Assembly: GCA_021835265.1 (NCBI GenBank)
Contig: JAKBQK010000163.1
Coordinates: 1-5,327, forward strand
Direction of reading: 5' to 3'
DNA: 5,327 nt
Origin: Thermoplasmata archaeon
Lineage (GTDB): Archaea > Thermoplasmatota > Thermoplasmata > Thermoplasmatales > Thermoplasmataceae
A program made the translations under genes and the position numbers. A model generated the notes under the pieces. It had not been told where the DNA came from. It saw only the letters and a program-made list of their open reading frames with translations, and did no database searches. Positions 1-5,327 of this stretch are shown here, in pieces; the first letter of the stretch is position 1, and each line of letters opens with the position of its first letter.

Positions 1-17
1 AACAATACTTGCATTTT

Positions 18-836
18 TTAACAGGTCTCGACTTTGGATTTCTTTGAGGCTTTCACGACTAGGCTTTCAATCTGCCTTTTGGCATTCTGAGCATCTTCAA
101 GGTTTAGATACTTAAGCTGGCGACCCAAAATTCTCAAGCTTTTTTTAGGTGATTTAATTTTTAATTTCTTCTTAATTATTTTATCGTTTTCTGGCTCAGC
201 CGCCATTGTTTTGTCAATATCAGGTATTGATTTCTCTTGCATTTTTCTGGAGTTACGATCAAACAATTTCGTTTGAATAATAACATTTGCCAGGCCGAAT
301 TTTGTTAAACCTTTTTGTGAAATAATGACCCCTGAGATCTCGCTTATTGGTGTTACGTAATCAAGCAAATTACCGTTTCTAAACACAAAAATGATTACAC
401 TGTTTTGTGTAATCAAATACCTGACCGCAAAAAATCCCCAGAGATTCTTTTTAAGTTTAAGATATGTAAGTGGTACTGTTGCAAGATAAAAGACCAATAT
501 TATTACCGTAGCAATAATGAATGGACCGAATAGACCAGAAAAACCACCGTTTAATAGAGGGAGGATTACGGAAATAGGAGTTGAAATAGCAACTGCAGCC
601 ATATTTTGTTTCATCAGGTGCTTGTATATTACAGGATTAGGCCTGTATTCTGCAATTATTAGATTCCTTTTCTTTGTGTTCTGGTAAGAAAGATTTGATT
701 GTATTTCTGTTTCTATGTTGATTCCTTTATTCTTATGAGACCTAATAGCATCCGGGAGAATGAAGCCGCAATTTGAGCACACAGAACTGCTTACTTCATT
801 TTCAGCTCCGCAGTTCGAACAAATCTTGTACTTCAT
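18..836 (-). CDS. Zinc-ribbon membrane protein with bacterial-PH-like (bPH_2/DUF304-type) domain
   Basis: Uncharacterised protein of 272 residues when started at the ATG at 836. The N-terminus is a compact zinc ribbon, CxxC-x10-CxxC (Cys6, Cys9, Cys20, Cys23), followed by a polar linker (about 25-75). Two hydrophobic helices follow (about 78-95 and 101-126). From about 133 the pattern RYLITQNSVI, then a hydrophobic strand, then ISEISGVIISQKGLTKFG and ANVIIQT resembles the bPH_2 (YdbS-like) membrane-associated PH fold. The expected closing helix is at 243-259 (YLNLEDAQNAKRQIESL). Between them lies a charged segment (194-240), very Lys-rich at 219-236, that I would not expect in a minimal bPH_2 domain. 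I chose this start because zinc ribbons of this type usually begin directly after Met. The frame stays open to an ATG at 977, which would add 47 residues without recognisable features. The gene is divergent from the MFS gene. Function is unknown; a membrane scaffold or envelope role is inference. Architecture fairly sure, function not. Confidence 0.82.
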   Translation of the reverse strand: MKYKICSNCGAENEVSSSVCSNCGFILPDAIRSHKNKGINIETEIQSNLSYQNTKKRNLIIAEYRPNPVIYKHLMKQNMAAVAISTPISVILPLLNGGFSGLFGPFIIATVIILVFYLATVPLTYLKLKKNLWGFFAVRYLITQNSVIIFVFRNGNLLDYVTPISEISGVIISQKGLTKFGLANVIIQTKLFDRNSRKMQEKSIPDIDKTMAAEPENDKIIKKKLKIKSPKKSLRILGRQLKYLNLEDAQNAKRQIESLVVKASKKSKVETC

Positions 837-868
837 ATAACCGGGAATCGATTTAAAATAATTGAACA

Positions 869-878
869 TTTTTATTAA
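869..878 (-). promoter_or_regulatory. Candidate TATA box for the zinc-ribbon gene
   Basis: On the minus strand the sequence reads TTAATAAAAA. Its centre is about 37 bases upstream of the ATG at 836. With the usual archaeal spacing of about 25 bases from TATA to start site, transcription would begin roughly 11 bases before the ATG, giving a short leader. The region is AT-rich, so a chance match is possible. Confidence 0.3.
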
Positions 879-1015
879 GAAGATTAAATCTGCGGAGTGT
901 CCTTTCTGACAGCAAAAGATTGTCTTTGATTTTATCTGAGCAAAAATGAATAACACTTTAGATTGCAATCTCGTCATGAAGGCAAATGGATGCGGGGAGG
1001 AAAAATAAATCAGTG

Positions 1016-1025
1016 ATATATTAAA
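1016..1025 (-). promoter_or_regulatory. Alternative TATA box upstream of the long zinc-ribbon start
   Basis: The minus strand reads TTTAATATAT, a good archaeal TATA match. Its predicted start site is near 994, about 17 bases before the ATG at 977. That ATG would give a 319-residue version of the zinc-ribbon protein. It could instead give a transcript with a leader of about 155 bases for the 836 start. The complementary strand (ATATATTAAA) could also act toward the MFS gene, but with a long leader of roughly 90 bases. Only an experimental start-site map would decide. Confidence 0.3.
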
Positions 1026-1092
1026 GCGAGAGAATAAAAATTGTTAGTATTTCCGCCAAATTCTTTCCTATGCATTCATTGATAAAGAGCAA

Positions 1093-1116
1093 ATGAAATA
1101 TAATATAGCGTTTCAT
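1093..1116. repeat. Inverted repeat framing the MFS TATA box (possible operator)
   Basis: The arms ATGAAA (1093-1098) and TTTCAT (1111-1116) are perfect inverted copies with a 12-base spacer that contains most of the TATA box. A dimeric regulator bound here would block TBP/TFB. The arms are only 6 bp in an AT-rich region, so chance is a real possibility. Confidence 0.3.
1096..1107 (+). promoter_or_regulatory. TATA box of the MFS transporter gene
   Basis: The sequence AAATATAATATA lies with its core about 32 bases upstream of the MFS ATG at 1135. Archaeal TATA boxes sit about 25 bases before the start site, so transcription should begin near 1128-1132 and leave only a few untranslated bases. 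No Shine-Dalgarno sequence precedes the ATG, which agrees with a leaderless or nearly leaderless mRNA, common in Thermoplasmata and other archaea. An A-rich stretch just upstream could serve as the BRE. Confidence 0.55.
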
Positions 1117-1134
1117 CATCCAGCGCTGTAATCA

Positions 1135-2328
1135 ATGGCCAGGTTGCCAATTTTTTTCTATAGATATTTGGGTTCTAGGTTTTTGAGCAGCATTGTTTCC
1201 AACGCATTTGCTGTATACTTTCTCTGGGAAATTGTTGTTACATTCAAATCAGTATTTCTTGCAGGCTTAATTCCTACCATTTCACTGGCATCAGATCTGA
1301 TTTTGGTTATACCGATCGGACATTTAATAGACAGGTTTAACAGCACCAAACTTGGGATGTTATCATCTTTGGTATTAATCCTGGGTGTGGCATTTTTATT
1401 GACTGGAGATTCAATATTTTTAATCTACACTGCGACGATATTCATTACACTCGGTGTTACGATGAAGGGAGATGCAATATCTGCAACCACGAAGAAGAAT
1501 CTTGACACAGAGCAATTTATGTCAGCAAACCAAAGGCTTCAGGGCGCAGGTTATGCTTCTGCCCTGACGGGTGCTTTATTCGGGGGATTCTCCATCATAT
1601 ATCTAACGAGATACTTTGTGTTTATAATTTTTATAATGGCAATCGCATCTTTTCTTCTTTCCTTTCCAATCAAGGAGGCTAAAAATACCGATAATCAGGT
1701 TAAGCTAAGATCTCAATTATCTTCTTCGCTCGGGTTTCTAAAGAAAATCACTGGTTTCCTGGCAGTTGGTTTTGTACTTAACGGCCTGATTGAAAGCCTT
1801 GATGTGTACTCATCGGGGCTCTTTCATCTTGTTCTTAAGGTCAGCCCGATCTATTACACATTATTTGTTGCATTTCTCTCAATTGGAGGTATAATTGGCT
1901 CGTTCGCATCTGGCCTATTGCAACGGTATGTTAACACTGCCCACCGGATATCGCTCCTCGTCATACTTTTTTCTCCTGCCATACTGTTTATTGCACTCGT
2001 GAAAAGTGCAATAGGTGATATTACTGATTCATTCTTAATTGGGTTTCTGCTTCCAGTCATAAATATCCCGCTCTCAGTTAATCTGATGAAAGTCATACCT
2101 AGAAATATTTATGGAAAGGTGATGGCTTTTCTGAGGGTATTTCTAGGGGGCGCTACGCCAGCCTTGGCTGCAGTTTTTTCTTTTCTTGCTTTATTTTTAA
2201 GCGTAAATTCCATCTTTTTATACGTGGGAATTATTTTATTCCACGTTTGTGCGCTTTCCTTCAAGGCCCTCCCTAAATTCTTTGCAATGGCGAATAACGA
2301 AAAACAGAATTCTGAAGGTTCACTTTAA
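1135..2328 (+). CDS. Major facilitator superfamily transporter, probable exporter
   Basis: Inner-membrane transporter of 397 residues with about 12 predicted helices (approximate centres 20, 51, 81, 101, 146, 168, 212, 247, 280, 307, 340, 365), the usual MFS size. The loop between helices 2 and 3 carries MFS motif A as GHLIDRF (62-68; Gly62, Asp66, Arg67). A weaker counterpart, SGLLQRY (259-265), follows helix 8, as expected from the duplicated fold. FMSANQRLQGAGYASALTGALFGG (in part, 128-151) and the GKVMAFLRVFLGGATPAL segment (327-344) match conserved regions of the DHA3/MFS_3-like drug and metabolite exporters. A charged cytoplasmic loop lies at 179-202. The start is well fixed: an in-frame TAA at 1129-1131 lies just upstream of this ATG. 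Substrate is unknown; drug, metabolite or siderophore-like export are all possible. The gene stands alone, divergent from the zinc-ribbon gene and convergent with hemH. Confidence 0.9.
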   Translation: MARLPIFFYRYLGSRFLSSIVSNAFAVYFLWEIVVTFKSVFLAGLIPTISLASDLILVIPIGHLIDRFNSTKLGMLSSLVLILGVAFLLTGDSIFLIYTATIFITLGVTMKGDAISATTKKNLDTEQFMSANQRLQGAGYASALTGALFGGFSIIYLTRYFVFIIFIMAIASFLLSFPIKEAKNTDNQVKLRSQLSSSLGFLKKITGFLAVGFVLNGLIESLDVYSSGLFHLVLKVSPIYYTLFVAFLSIGGIIGSFASGLLQRYVNTAHRISLLVILFSPAILFIALVKSAIGDITDSFLIGFLLPVINIPLSVNLMKVIPRNIYGKVMAFLRVFLGGATPALAAVFSFLALFLSVNSIFLYVGIILFHVCALSFKALPKFFAMANNEKQNSEGSL

Positions 2329-2352
2329 TTATGATAGCTCAACTTATGATAT

Positions 2353-2384
2353 TGCAAGGATTACTTTCACCAGATCCTATTGCA
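2353..2384. repeat. Imperfect hairpin in the convergent MFS/hemH gap
   Basis: TGCAAGGAT (2353-2361) pairs with ATCCT (2374-2378) and TGCA (2381-2384), with a 2-base bulge and a 12-base loop. It lies between the two convergent stop codons and overlaps the last codons of hemH. It could act as a shared 3'-end structure. No T-tract follows it on either strand, so it does not look like a standard terminator. An 8-base direct repeat, TTATGATA, also occurs nearby at 2329-2336 and 2344-2351. Confidence 0.22.
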
Positions 2385-3267
2385 GATGTGACATGATTAC
2401 TGAAGACAGGAATTTAACGAAATCATCTGAGTCATTCATCAACTTTACTCTCGCATATTTTATCCCCTTTTCAGAAAGAAATTTTGAAAAATCAAGATCC
2501 AGATCATATAATACCTCAAGATGTTCATAACAGAAACCTATAGGGGCAACAAGGGCAGATTTCATCTCTATTTCATCAGTTACAACTTTCTGGATAGCCG
2601 GTTCCAGCCACGAACTCCCATATTTACTTCTGCTCTGGAATCCTGTAATGGTCTTTATTGACGGGAACGAGTTTGCAATTTTTCTGCTGAATTCATAAAA
2701 AGATTCCTTGTATATTACCTCAGGACTTCTCCCGGTTGGTAGGCTGTGAGCAGTAAGAACCAGCCTGTCATAGTTCCCTTTTTGTAGAATTTTTTTTATC
2801 AGTGAAACCCATATACTGAGGTACCCGTCATATTGATAAATTCCATTAACTGAATGCCTCCTTCCTTTGTACCCATTCTTTTCAAGCTCTGCTGAAAATG
2901 GCACAGAGTATGAGCTGTACACACCGTCTGATGGGAATGGAAATAATGGCAGTTCTACAACATCAGAATAGTTATCTTCCACAATTCTGTCAGCGATCAC
3001 TTCCAGCTTTGGGTGCCAGTGCTTGAATGCCAGGAATGTGTCAACTCCACTGTCTGATAGGTTATGAGTAAGTTTCTCTGTCAGAGATTCAAGAATATGG
3101 TTCGAGGGTGATTTGTTACCAAAAAGCGTGTACTTTTTGAGATTATCAGCCCTTGCATCTGGAGGAACCGGCATTTTCCCAAATATATCCTGTAGATAGG
3201 CATCAATATCATTTATGTTTTCAGGACTTCCATAGGCCATTATAACCGCTGCTTTCTTATTTTCCAT
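2377..3267 (-). CDS. hemH: Ferrochelatase, coproporphyrin-type (HemH/CpfC)
   Basis: Soluble enzyme of 296 residues that inserts Fe(II) into a porphyrin; Bacillus HemH is about 310. It aligns along its length with the Bacillus-type enzyme as I remember it. It starts with VIMAYGSP (8-15), where Tyr12 sits at the position of the Tyr that contacts iron in coproporphyrin ferrochelatases. FKHWHP (81-86) holds the conserved His83. TAHSLP (172-177) carries the catalytic His174 (Bacillus His183). GFQSRSKYGSSWLEP (209-223) corresponds to the WQS...WLGP region. PIGFCYEHLEVLYD (242-255) carries Glu251, equivalent to the catalytic Glu264. These features favour coproheme as product over protoheme; that is inference. 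The basic IRRGR stretch of Bacillus (about 28-32) is IFGKM here, so propionate binding may differ. The start lies inside the hemE 3' end (11-base overlap) behind a GGTG signal, so it should be translated with hemE. Confidence 0.93.
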   Translation of the reverse strand: MENKKAAVIMAYGSPENINDIDAYLQDIFGKMPVPPDARADNLKKYTLFGNKSPSNHILESLTEKLTHNLSDSGVDTFLAFKHWHPKLEVIADRIVEDNYSDVVELPLFPFPSDGVYSSYSVPFSAELEKNGYKGRRHSVNGIYQYDGYLSIWVSLIKKILQKGNYDRLVLTAHSLPTGRSPEVIYKESFYEFSRKIANSFPSIKTITGFQSRSKYGSSWLEPAIQKVVTDEIEMKSALVAPIGFCYEHLEVLYDLDLDFSKFLSEKGIKYARVKLMNDSDDFVKFLSSVIMSHLQ

Positions 3268-4264
3268 AAGTATGCACCATTTTTACTATTTCTTTCAAGC
3301 ATTCAACATTTGAGGTGGGAAGAACCCCATGACCAAGGTTAAAGACATATCTGTCTATCAACTTTGCATCGTCTAGAATTCTCCTCGTTTCGGATAATGC
3401 AACCTCCGGACTTAAGGTCGTATATACAGGATCAAGGTTCCCCTGCATCCCCTTTTCAAATTTGCAGGTTGAATGAATATAAGATAAAAGGGATCTCGAA
3501 TCCATGGAAAGAAAATCAAACTCAGTCTTTGAAAGCTCTTTCGCATAAGATCCTGTCCTGGTTGAAAAATATACATTAAAAGCATATTTTGATATTTCAG
3601 AAGAAAGCGGTTGAAGATATTTATTTAAATACAGATCAAAAAGGCCGTATGGAAGAGATCCAGCCCAGCTGTCAAAAATCTGGATTGCACCTGCACCAGC
3701 ATTTATCTGCTTTTTAGAGATGGTGATGATCATCTCAAGAATCCGGTCCATAAGTTCACTGAAGCGGCTTTCCTCTTTCATCATGAAATGAATTGTCTTT
3801 TCAAGGTCTCTGTCGGATGATCCGGCTATTATGTAAGAAGCCAGCGTAATCGGTCCTCCCACAAAGCCATAAAGAAACGTATCGGGGTGCCTTTCCTTGA
3901 ATAATCTTATGCCAGGTTCAAGCGCATATTTATCCTTGTCGGGATCGTAATTATGCCCAATCCTTGAGTTTGTCTTTGGTGTAATGACAGGCCCAACTTT
4001 TTCCATGAAATCCAGGTTGAAACCCATTGCCTCGAAAGGGAGAGTAATATCGTAAAAAATTATTGAAGCGTCTACTCCGATATCCTCCACTGGCGAATAT
4101 GAGATTTGTGAAATCAGATCGGGATTGGCGCATATTTCCTTTATCGATTTATTTCTTCTTACCTTCATGTAAGATGGAAGATATCTTCCTGCCTGTCTCA
4201 TAAACCAGACAGGTATATTGTCAGATAAACCACTCAAAGCAGATTTAAACTCGCTTTTATGCAT
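3257..4264 (-). CDS. hemE: Uroporphyrinogen decarboxylase (HemE)
   Basis: Cytoplasmic TIM-barrel enzyme that removes the four acetate carboxyls of uroporphyrinogen III to give coproporphyrinogen III, the branch step toward heme. It has 335 residues from this ATG, near the usual 340-350. The N-terminal signature PVWFMRQAGRYLPSY holds Arg23 and Arg27, which bind substrate carboxylates. FYDITLPFEAMG contains Asp72, the key catalytic or substrate-orienting Asp. GFVGGPITLASY ends in Tyr144. FDSWAGSLP contains Ser199, QGNLDP lies at 274-279, and NLGHGVLP contains His312. All main active-site residues are present. After Tyr144 the usual Glu-Gly is Ala-Gly (YIIAGSS), a small oddity. I chose the ATG at 4264 because GTGA lies five bases upstream as a ribosome-binding signal. 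A GTG at 4273 would add three residues and overlap the asnS stop by four bases. The gene sits between asnS and hemH in one apparent transcript. Confidence 0.95.
   Translation of the reverse strand: MHKSEFKSALSGLSDNIPVWFMRQAGRYLPSYMKVRRNKSIKEICANPDLISQISYSPVEDIGVDASIIFYDITLPFEAMGFNLDFMEKVGPVITPKTNSRIGHNYDPDKDKYALEPGIRLFKERHPDTFLYGFVGGPITLASYIIAGSSDRDLEKTIHFMMKEESRFSELMDRILEMIITISKKQINAGAGAIQIFDSWAGSLPYGLFDLYLNKYLQPLSSEISKYAFNVYFSTRTGSYAKELSKTEFDFLSMDSRSLLSYIHSTCKFEKGMQGNLDPVYTTLSPEVALSETRRILDDAKLIDRYVFNLGHGVLPTSNVECLKEIVKMVHTYGK
3275..3278 (-). promoter_or_regulatory. Ribosome-binding site of hemH (GGTG)
   Basis: The minus strand reads GGTG followed by seven bases and then the hemH ATG at 3267. 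GGTG is part of the archaeal Shine-Dalgarno complement GGAGGTGAT. It lies inside the hemE coding sequence, which supports this hemH start and coupled translation. Confidence 0.5.
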
Positions 4265-4269
4265 ATATT

Positions 4270-4273
4270 TCAC
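4270..4273 (-). promoter_or_regulatory. GTGA at the asnS/hemE junction: ribosome-binding site or overlapping start
   Basis: The minus strand reads GTGA, then five bases, then ATG (4264). GTGA matches part of the archaeal signal GGTGAT and would place ribosomes on that ATG. The same four bases contain both the asnS TGA stop and a possible GTG start for hemE. Either reading implies coupling of hemE translation to asnS. Confidence 0.4.
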
Positions 4274-5327
4274 GGCGTAATTCTTCTCATTGTTCTGGGA
4301 AATGGGATTGCATCACGGATGCTTTCAAGACCACAGATCCACCAAACAAGCCTGTCCATTCCAAGGCCAAAGCCAGAATGCGGGACGCTTCCATATTTTC
4401 TTAAGTCAACGTACCATGAATATGCAGATGGATCTAAATTCATTGCTTTCATTCTTTCCTGAAGAACTGGAAGCTCCCAAATTCTCTCTCCGCCACCGAT
4501 TATTTCTCCACAGCCTTCAGGTGCCAACAAATCATGGCAGAGAATCTCTGAAGGATTGTCAGGATCAGGCCGATGATAGAATGCCTTCAGTTCAATGGGA
4601 TAATGCGTAACGAATAGAGGTTTATCAAAGTGCTTTGTGATTTCCCTTTCCTCATCTGCACCTAAGTCATCCATGTATTTCAGATTCATTCCCCAGTCCT
4701 GTGCATTCTTTATCAGATCTTTGTATTTCATTCTGGGGAAAGGAGATTTAACAAGTTTAAGAGGCGCAGTATCTCTTTTCAGAATTGCAAATTCTTTCTG
4801 GTTTTCATCGAGACATCTTTGAACAATGTAATCAATCATTCTCTCCTCAATGGACATCATTTCCTCATTTCCAATCCAGGCTACTTCGCCTTCCGCATGC
4901 CAGTATTCTGTCAGGTGCCTCCTCGTTCTTGATTTCTCGGCACGGAAGCTTGGCGCAATTGTAAATACTTTTTCCAGACTGAAAATCATTGTCTCAAGGT
5001 AGAACTGGGAGCTTTGTGTTAGGAACGCCTCCTGATCGAAGAATGGTACCTTGAAAAGCGTGGATCCTCCCTCTGTTGCGGTCGAAACCATCATTGGCCC
5101 CTGGACTTCATAAAAACCCTCATTGTAAAAAAAATCCGAAAAAGCATGAAATATGTTTGATCTTATCTTGAGCATAGCAGTAAATTCCTGACTTCTAACC
5201 CATAAATGCCTGATGTCTAAGAGAAATTCTTCTGATTTATCCTTGGTTATCGGAAATGAGTCGTTTCTCTGATATATCTTTGCGTCAGTAACCTTTATTT
5301 CATAACCTGAAATGCTCCTCTTAAACT
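4270..5327 (-). CDS. asnS: Asparaginyl-tRNA synthetase, N-terminus beyond the window
   Basis: Class IIb synthetase that charges tRNA(Asn) with asparagine. The frame is open without a stop to the window edge, so 351 residues are visible and roughly 80 N-terminal residues, mostly the OB-fold anticodon-binding domain, are missing. The ATG at 5175 is internal: the residues before it ([14 protein letters not shown], then [14 protein letters not shown]) are typical of the linker into the catalytic domain. In fragment numbering, ATEGGSTLF (83-91) and [11 protein letters not shown] (101-111) are characteristic of AsnRS. Motif 2 is [19 protein letters not shown] (127-145; Arg128, Glu130, Arg136). CHDLLAPEG and GEIIGGGER follow (263-281). 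[15 protein letters not shown] leads into motif 3, GFGLGMDR (318-325; Arg325). The ending IPFPRTMRR and the QSSQ motif favour AsnRS over archaeal AspRS. Its presence means Asn-tRNA is made directly, without need of the amidotransferase route. It is first of the visible cluster with hemE and hemH. Confidence 0.95.
   Translation of the reverse strand, partial: FKRSISGYEIKVTDAKIYQRNDSFPITKDKSEEFLLDIRHLWVRSQEFTAMLKIRSNIFHAFSDFFYNEGFYEVQGPMMVSTATEGGSTLFKVPFFDQEAFLTQSSQFYLETMIFSLEKVFTIAPSFRAEKSRTRRHLTEYWHAEGEVAWIGNEEMMSIEERMIDYIVQRCLDENQKEFAILKRDTAPLKLVKSPFPRMKYKDLIKNAQDWGMNLKYMDDLGADEEREITKHFDKPLFVTHYPIELKAFYHRPDPDNPSEILCHDLLAPEGCGEIIGGGERIWELPVLQERMKAMNLDPSAYSWYVDLRKYGSVPHSGFGLGMDRLVWWICGLESIRDAIPFPRTMRRITP

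Larger units (their letters stand above)
837..1134. other. Divergent intergenic region with promoters in both directions
   Basis: This 298-bp AT-rich stretch separates the minus-strand zinc-ribbon gene from the plus-strand MFS gene. It holds three TATA-like candidates (869-878 minus, 1016-1025 probably minus, 1096-1107 plus) and a small dyad around the last one. An 8-bp palindrome, CAGCGCTG, lies at 1121-1128, close to the predicted MFS transcription start. I saw no tRNA-like T-loop, no tandem repeat array and no convincing small gene. The part from 837 to 977 is open in frame with the zinc-ribbon gene and could be coding if the upstream start is used. Confidence 0.6.

Noticed and set aside
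11..20. Run of T at the left edge as a terminator of the zinc-ribbon gene
   Set aside because: The run is on the plus strand; on the gene's own minus strand it is a run of A, so it is not a T-tract terminator.
811..825. GTTCGAAC stretch resembling a tRNA T-loop
   Set aside because: It lies in the zinc-ribbon codons (Ser-Asn-Cys-Gly-Ala) and no acceptor, D or anticodon stem can be formed around it.
2249..2530. Open frame of 93 codons on the plus strand across the end of MFS and the end of hemH
   Set aside because: It overlaps two well-supported genes in other frames, has no recognisable domain and no promoter or ribosome-binding site.
3951..4133. Open frame of 60 codons on the minus strand inside hemE
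   Set aside because: It lies fully within the hemE catalytic core in another frame and resembles no family.
4290..4610. Open frame of 106 codons on the plus strand inside asnS
   Set aside because: It is antisense to strongly conserved AsnRS sequence, and its composition (many Gln, His, Cys, Arg) looks like a shadow frame.
5173..5175. ATG at 5175 as the asnS start
   Set aside because: The frame continues upstream with typical AsnRS linker sequence up to the window edge, so this Met is internal.

Overview
This 5.3 kb window looks archaeal, most likely from the Thermoplasmata. The support is as follows. A TATA-like box sits at archaeal promoter distance from a gene with almost no leader. The asparaginyl-tRNA synthetase reads like the archaeal/bacterial AsnRS family. 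Genes overlap by a few bases, and the usable ribosome-binding signals are GGTG/GTGA fragments of the archaeal anti-SD complement. Base composition is AT-rich. The rank assignment is inference; no rRNA or other marker is present.

Layout, left to right. Positions 18-836 (minus strand) encode a membrane protein with an N-terminal zinc ribbon, two transmembrane helices and a C-terminal bacterial-PH-like domain interrupted by a lysine-rich segment. Positions 837-1134 are a divergent intergenic region with candidate TATA boxes in both directions. Positions 1135-2328 (plus strand) encode a 12-helix major facilitator superfamily exporter. A 48-bp convergent gap follows. The rest of the window is a tightly packed minus-strand cluster transcribed asnS -> hemE -> hemH. 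asnS (4270 to beyond 5327) lacks its N-terminus because the window ends. hemE begins within a few bases of the asnS stop, and hemH starts inside the last codons of hemE.

How the genes work together. HemE decarboxylates uroporphyrinogen III to coproporphyrinogen III. HemH inserts iron, and its sequence resembles the Firmicute/Actinobacterial coproporphyrin ferrochelatase, with a Tyr at the position associated with coproporphyrin chemistry. The pair therefore points to the coproporphyrin-dependent route to heme rather than the siroheme (Ahb) route common in other archaea. The intermediate oxidase and the final coproheme decarboxylase are not in this window. Co-transcription with asnS links a translation housekeeping gene to heme synthesis, probably by gene packing and not by shared biochemistry. 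The MFS protein and the zinc-ribbon membrane protein form a separate divergent pair with no demonstrated link to heme.

No mobile element, CRISPR array, tRNA, rRNA or defence system was seen. No clearly new system stands out. The most interesting items are the bacterial-type ferrochelatase in an archaeal operon, the zinc-ribbon/PH-like membrane protein, and a dyad framing the MFS TATA box.
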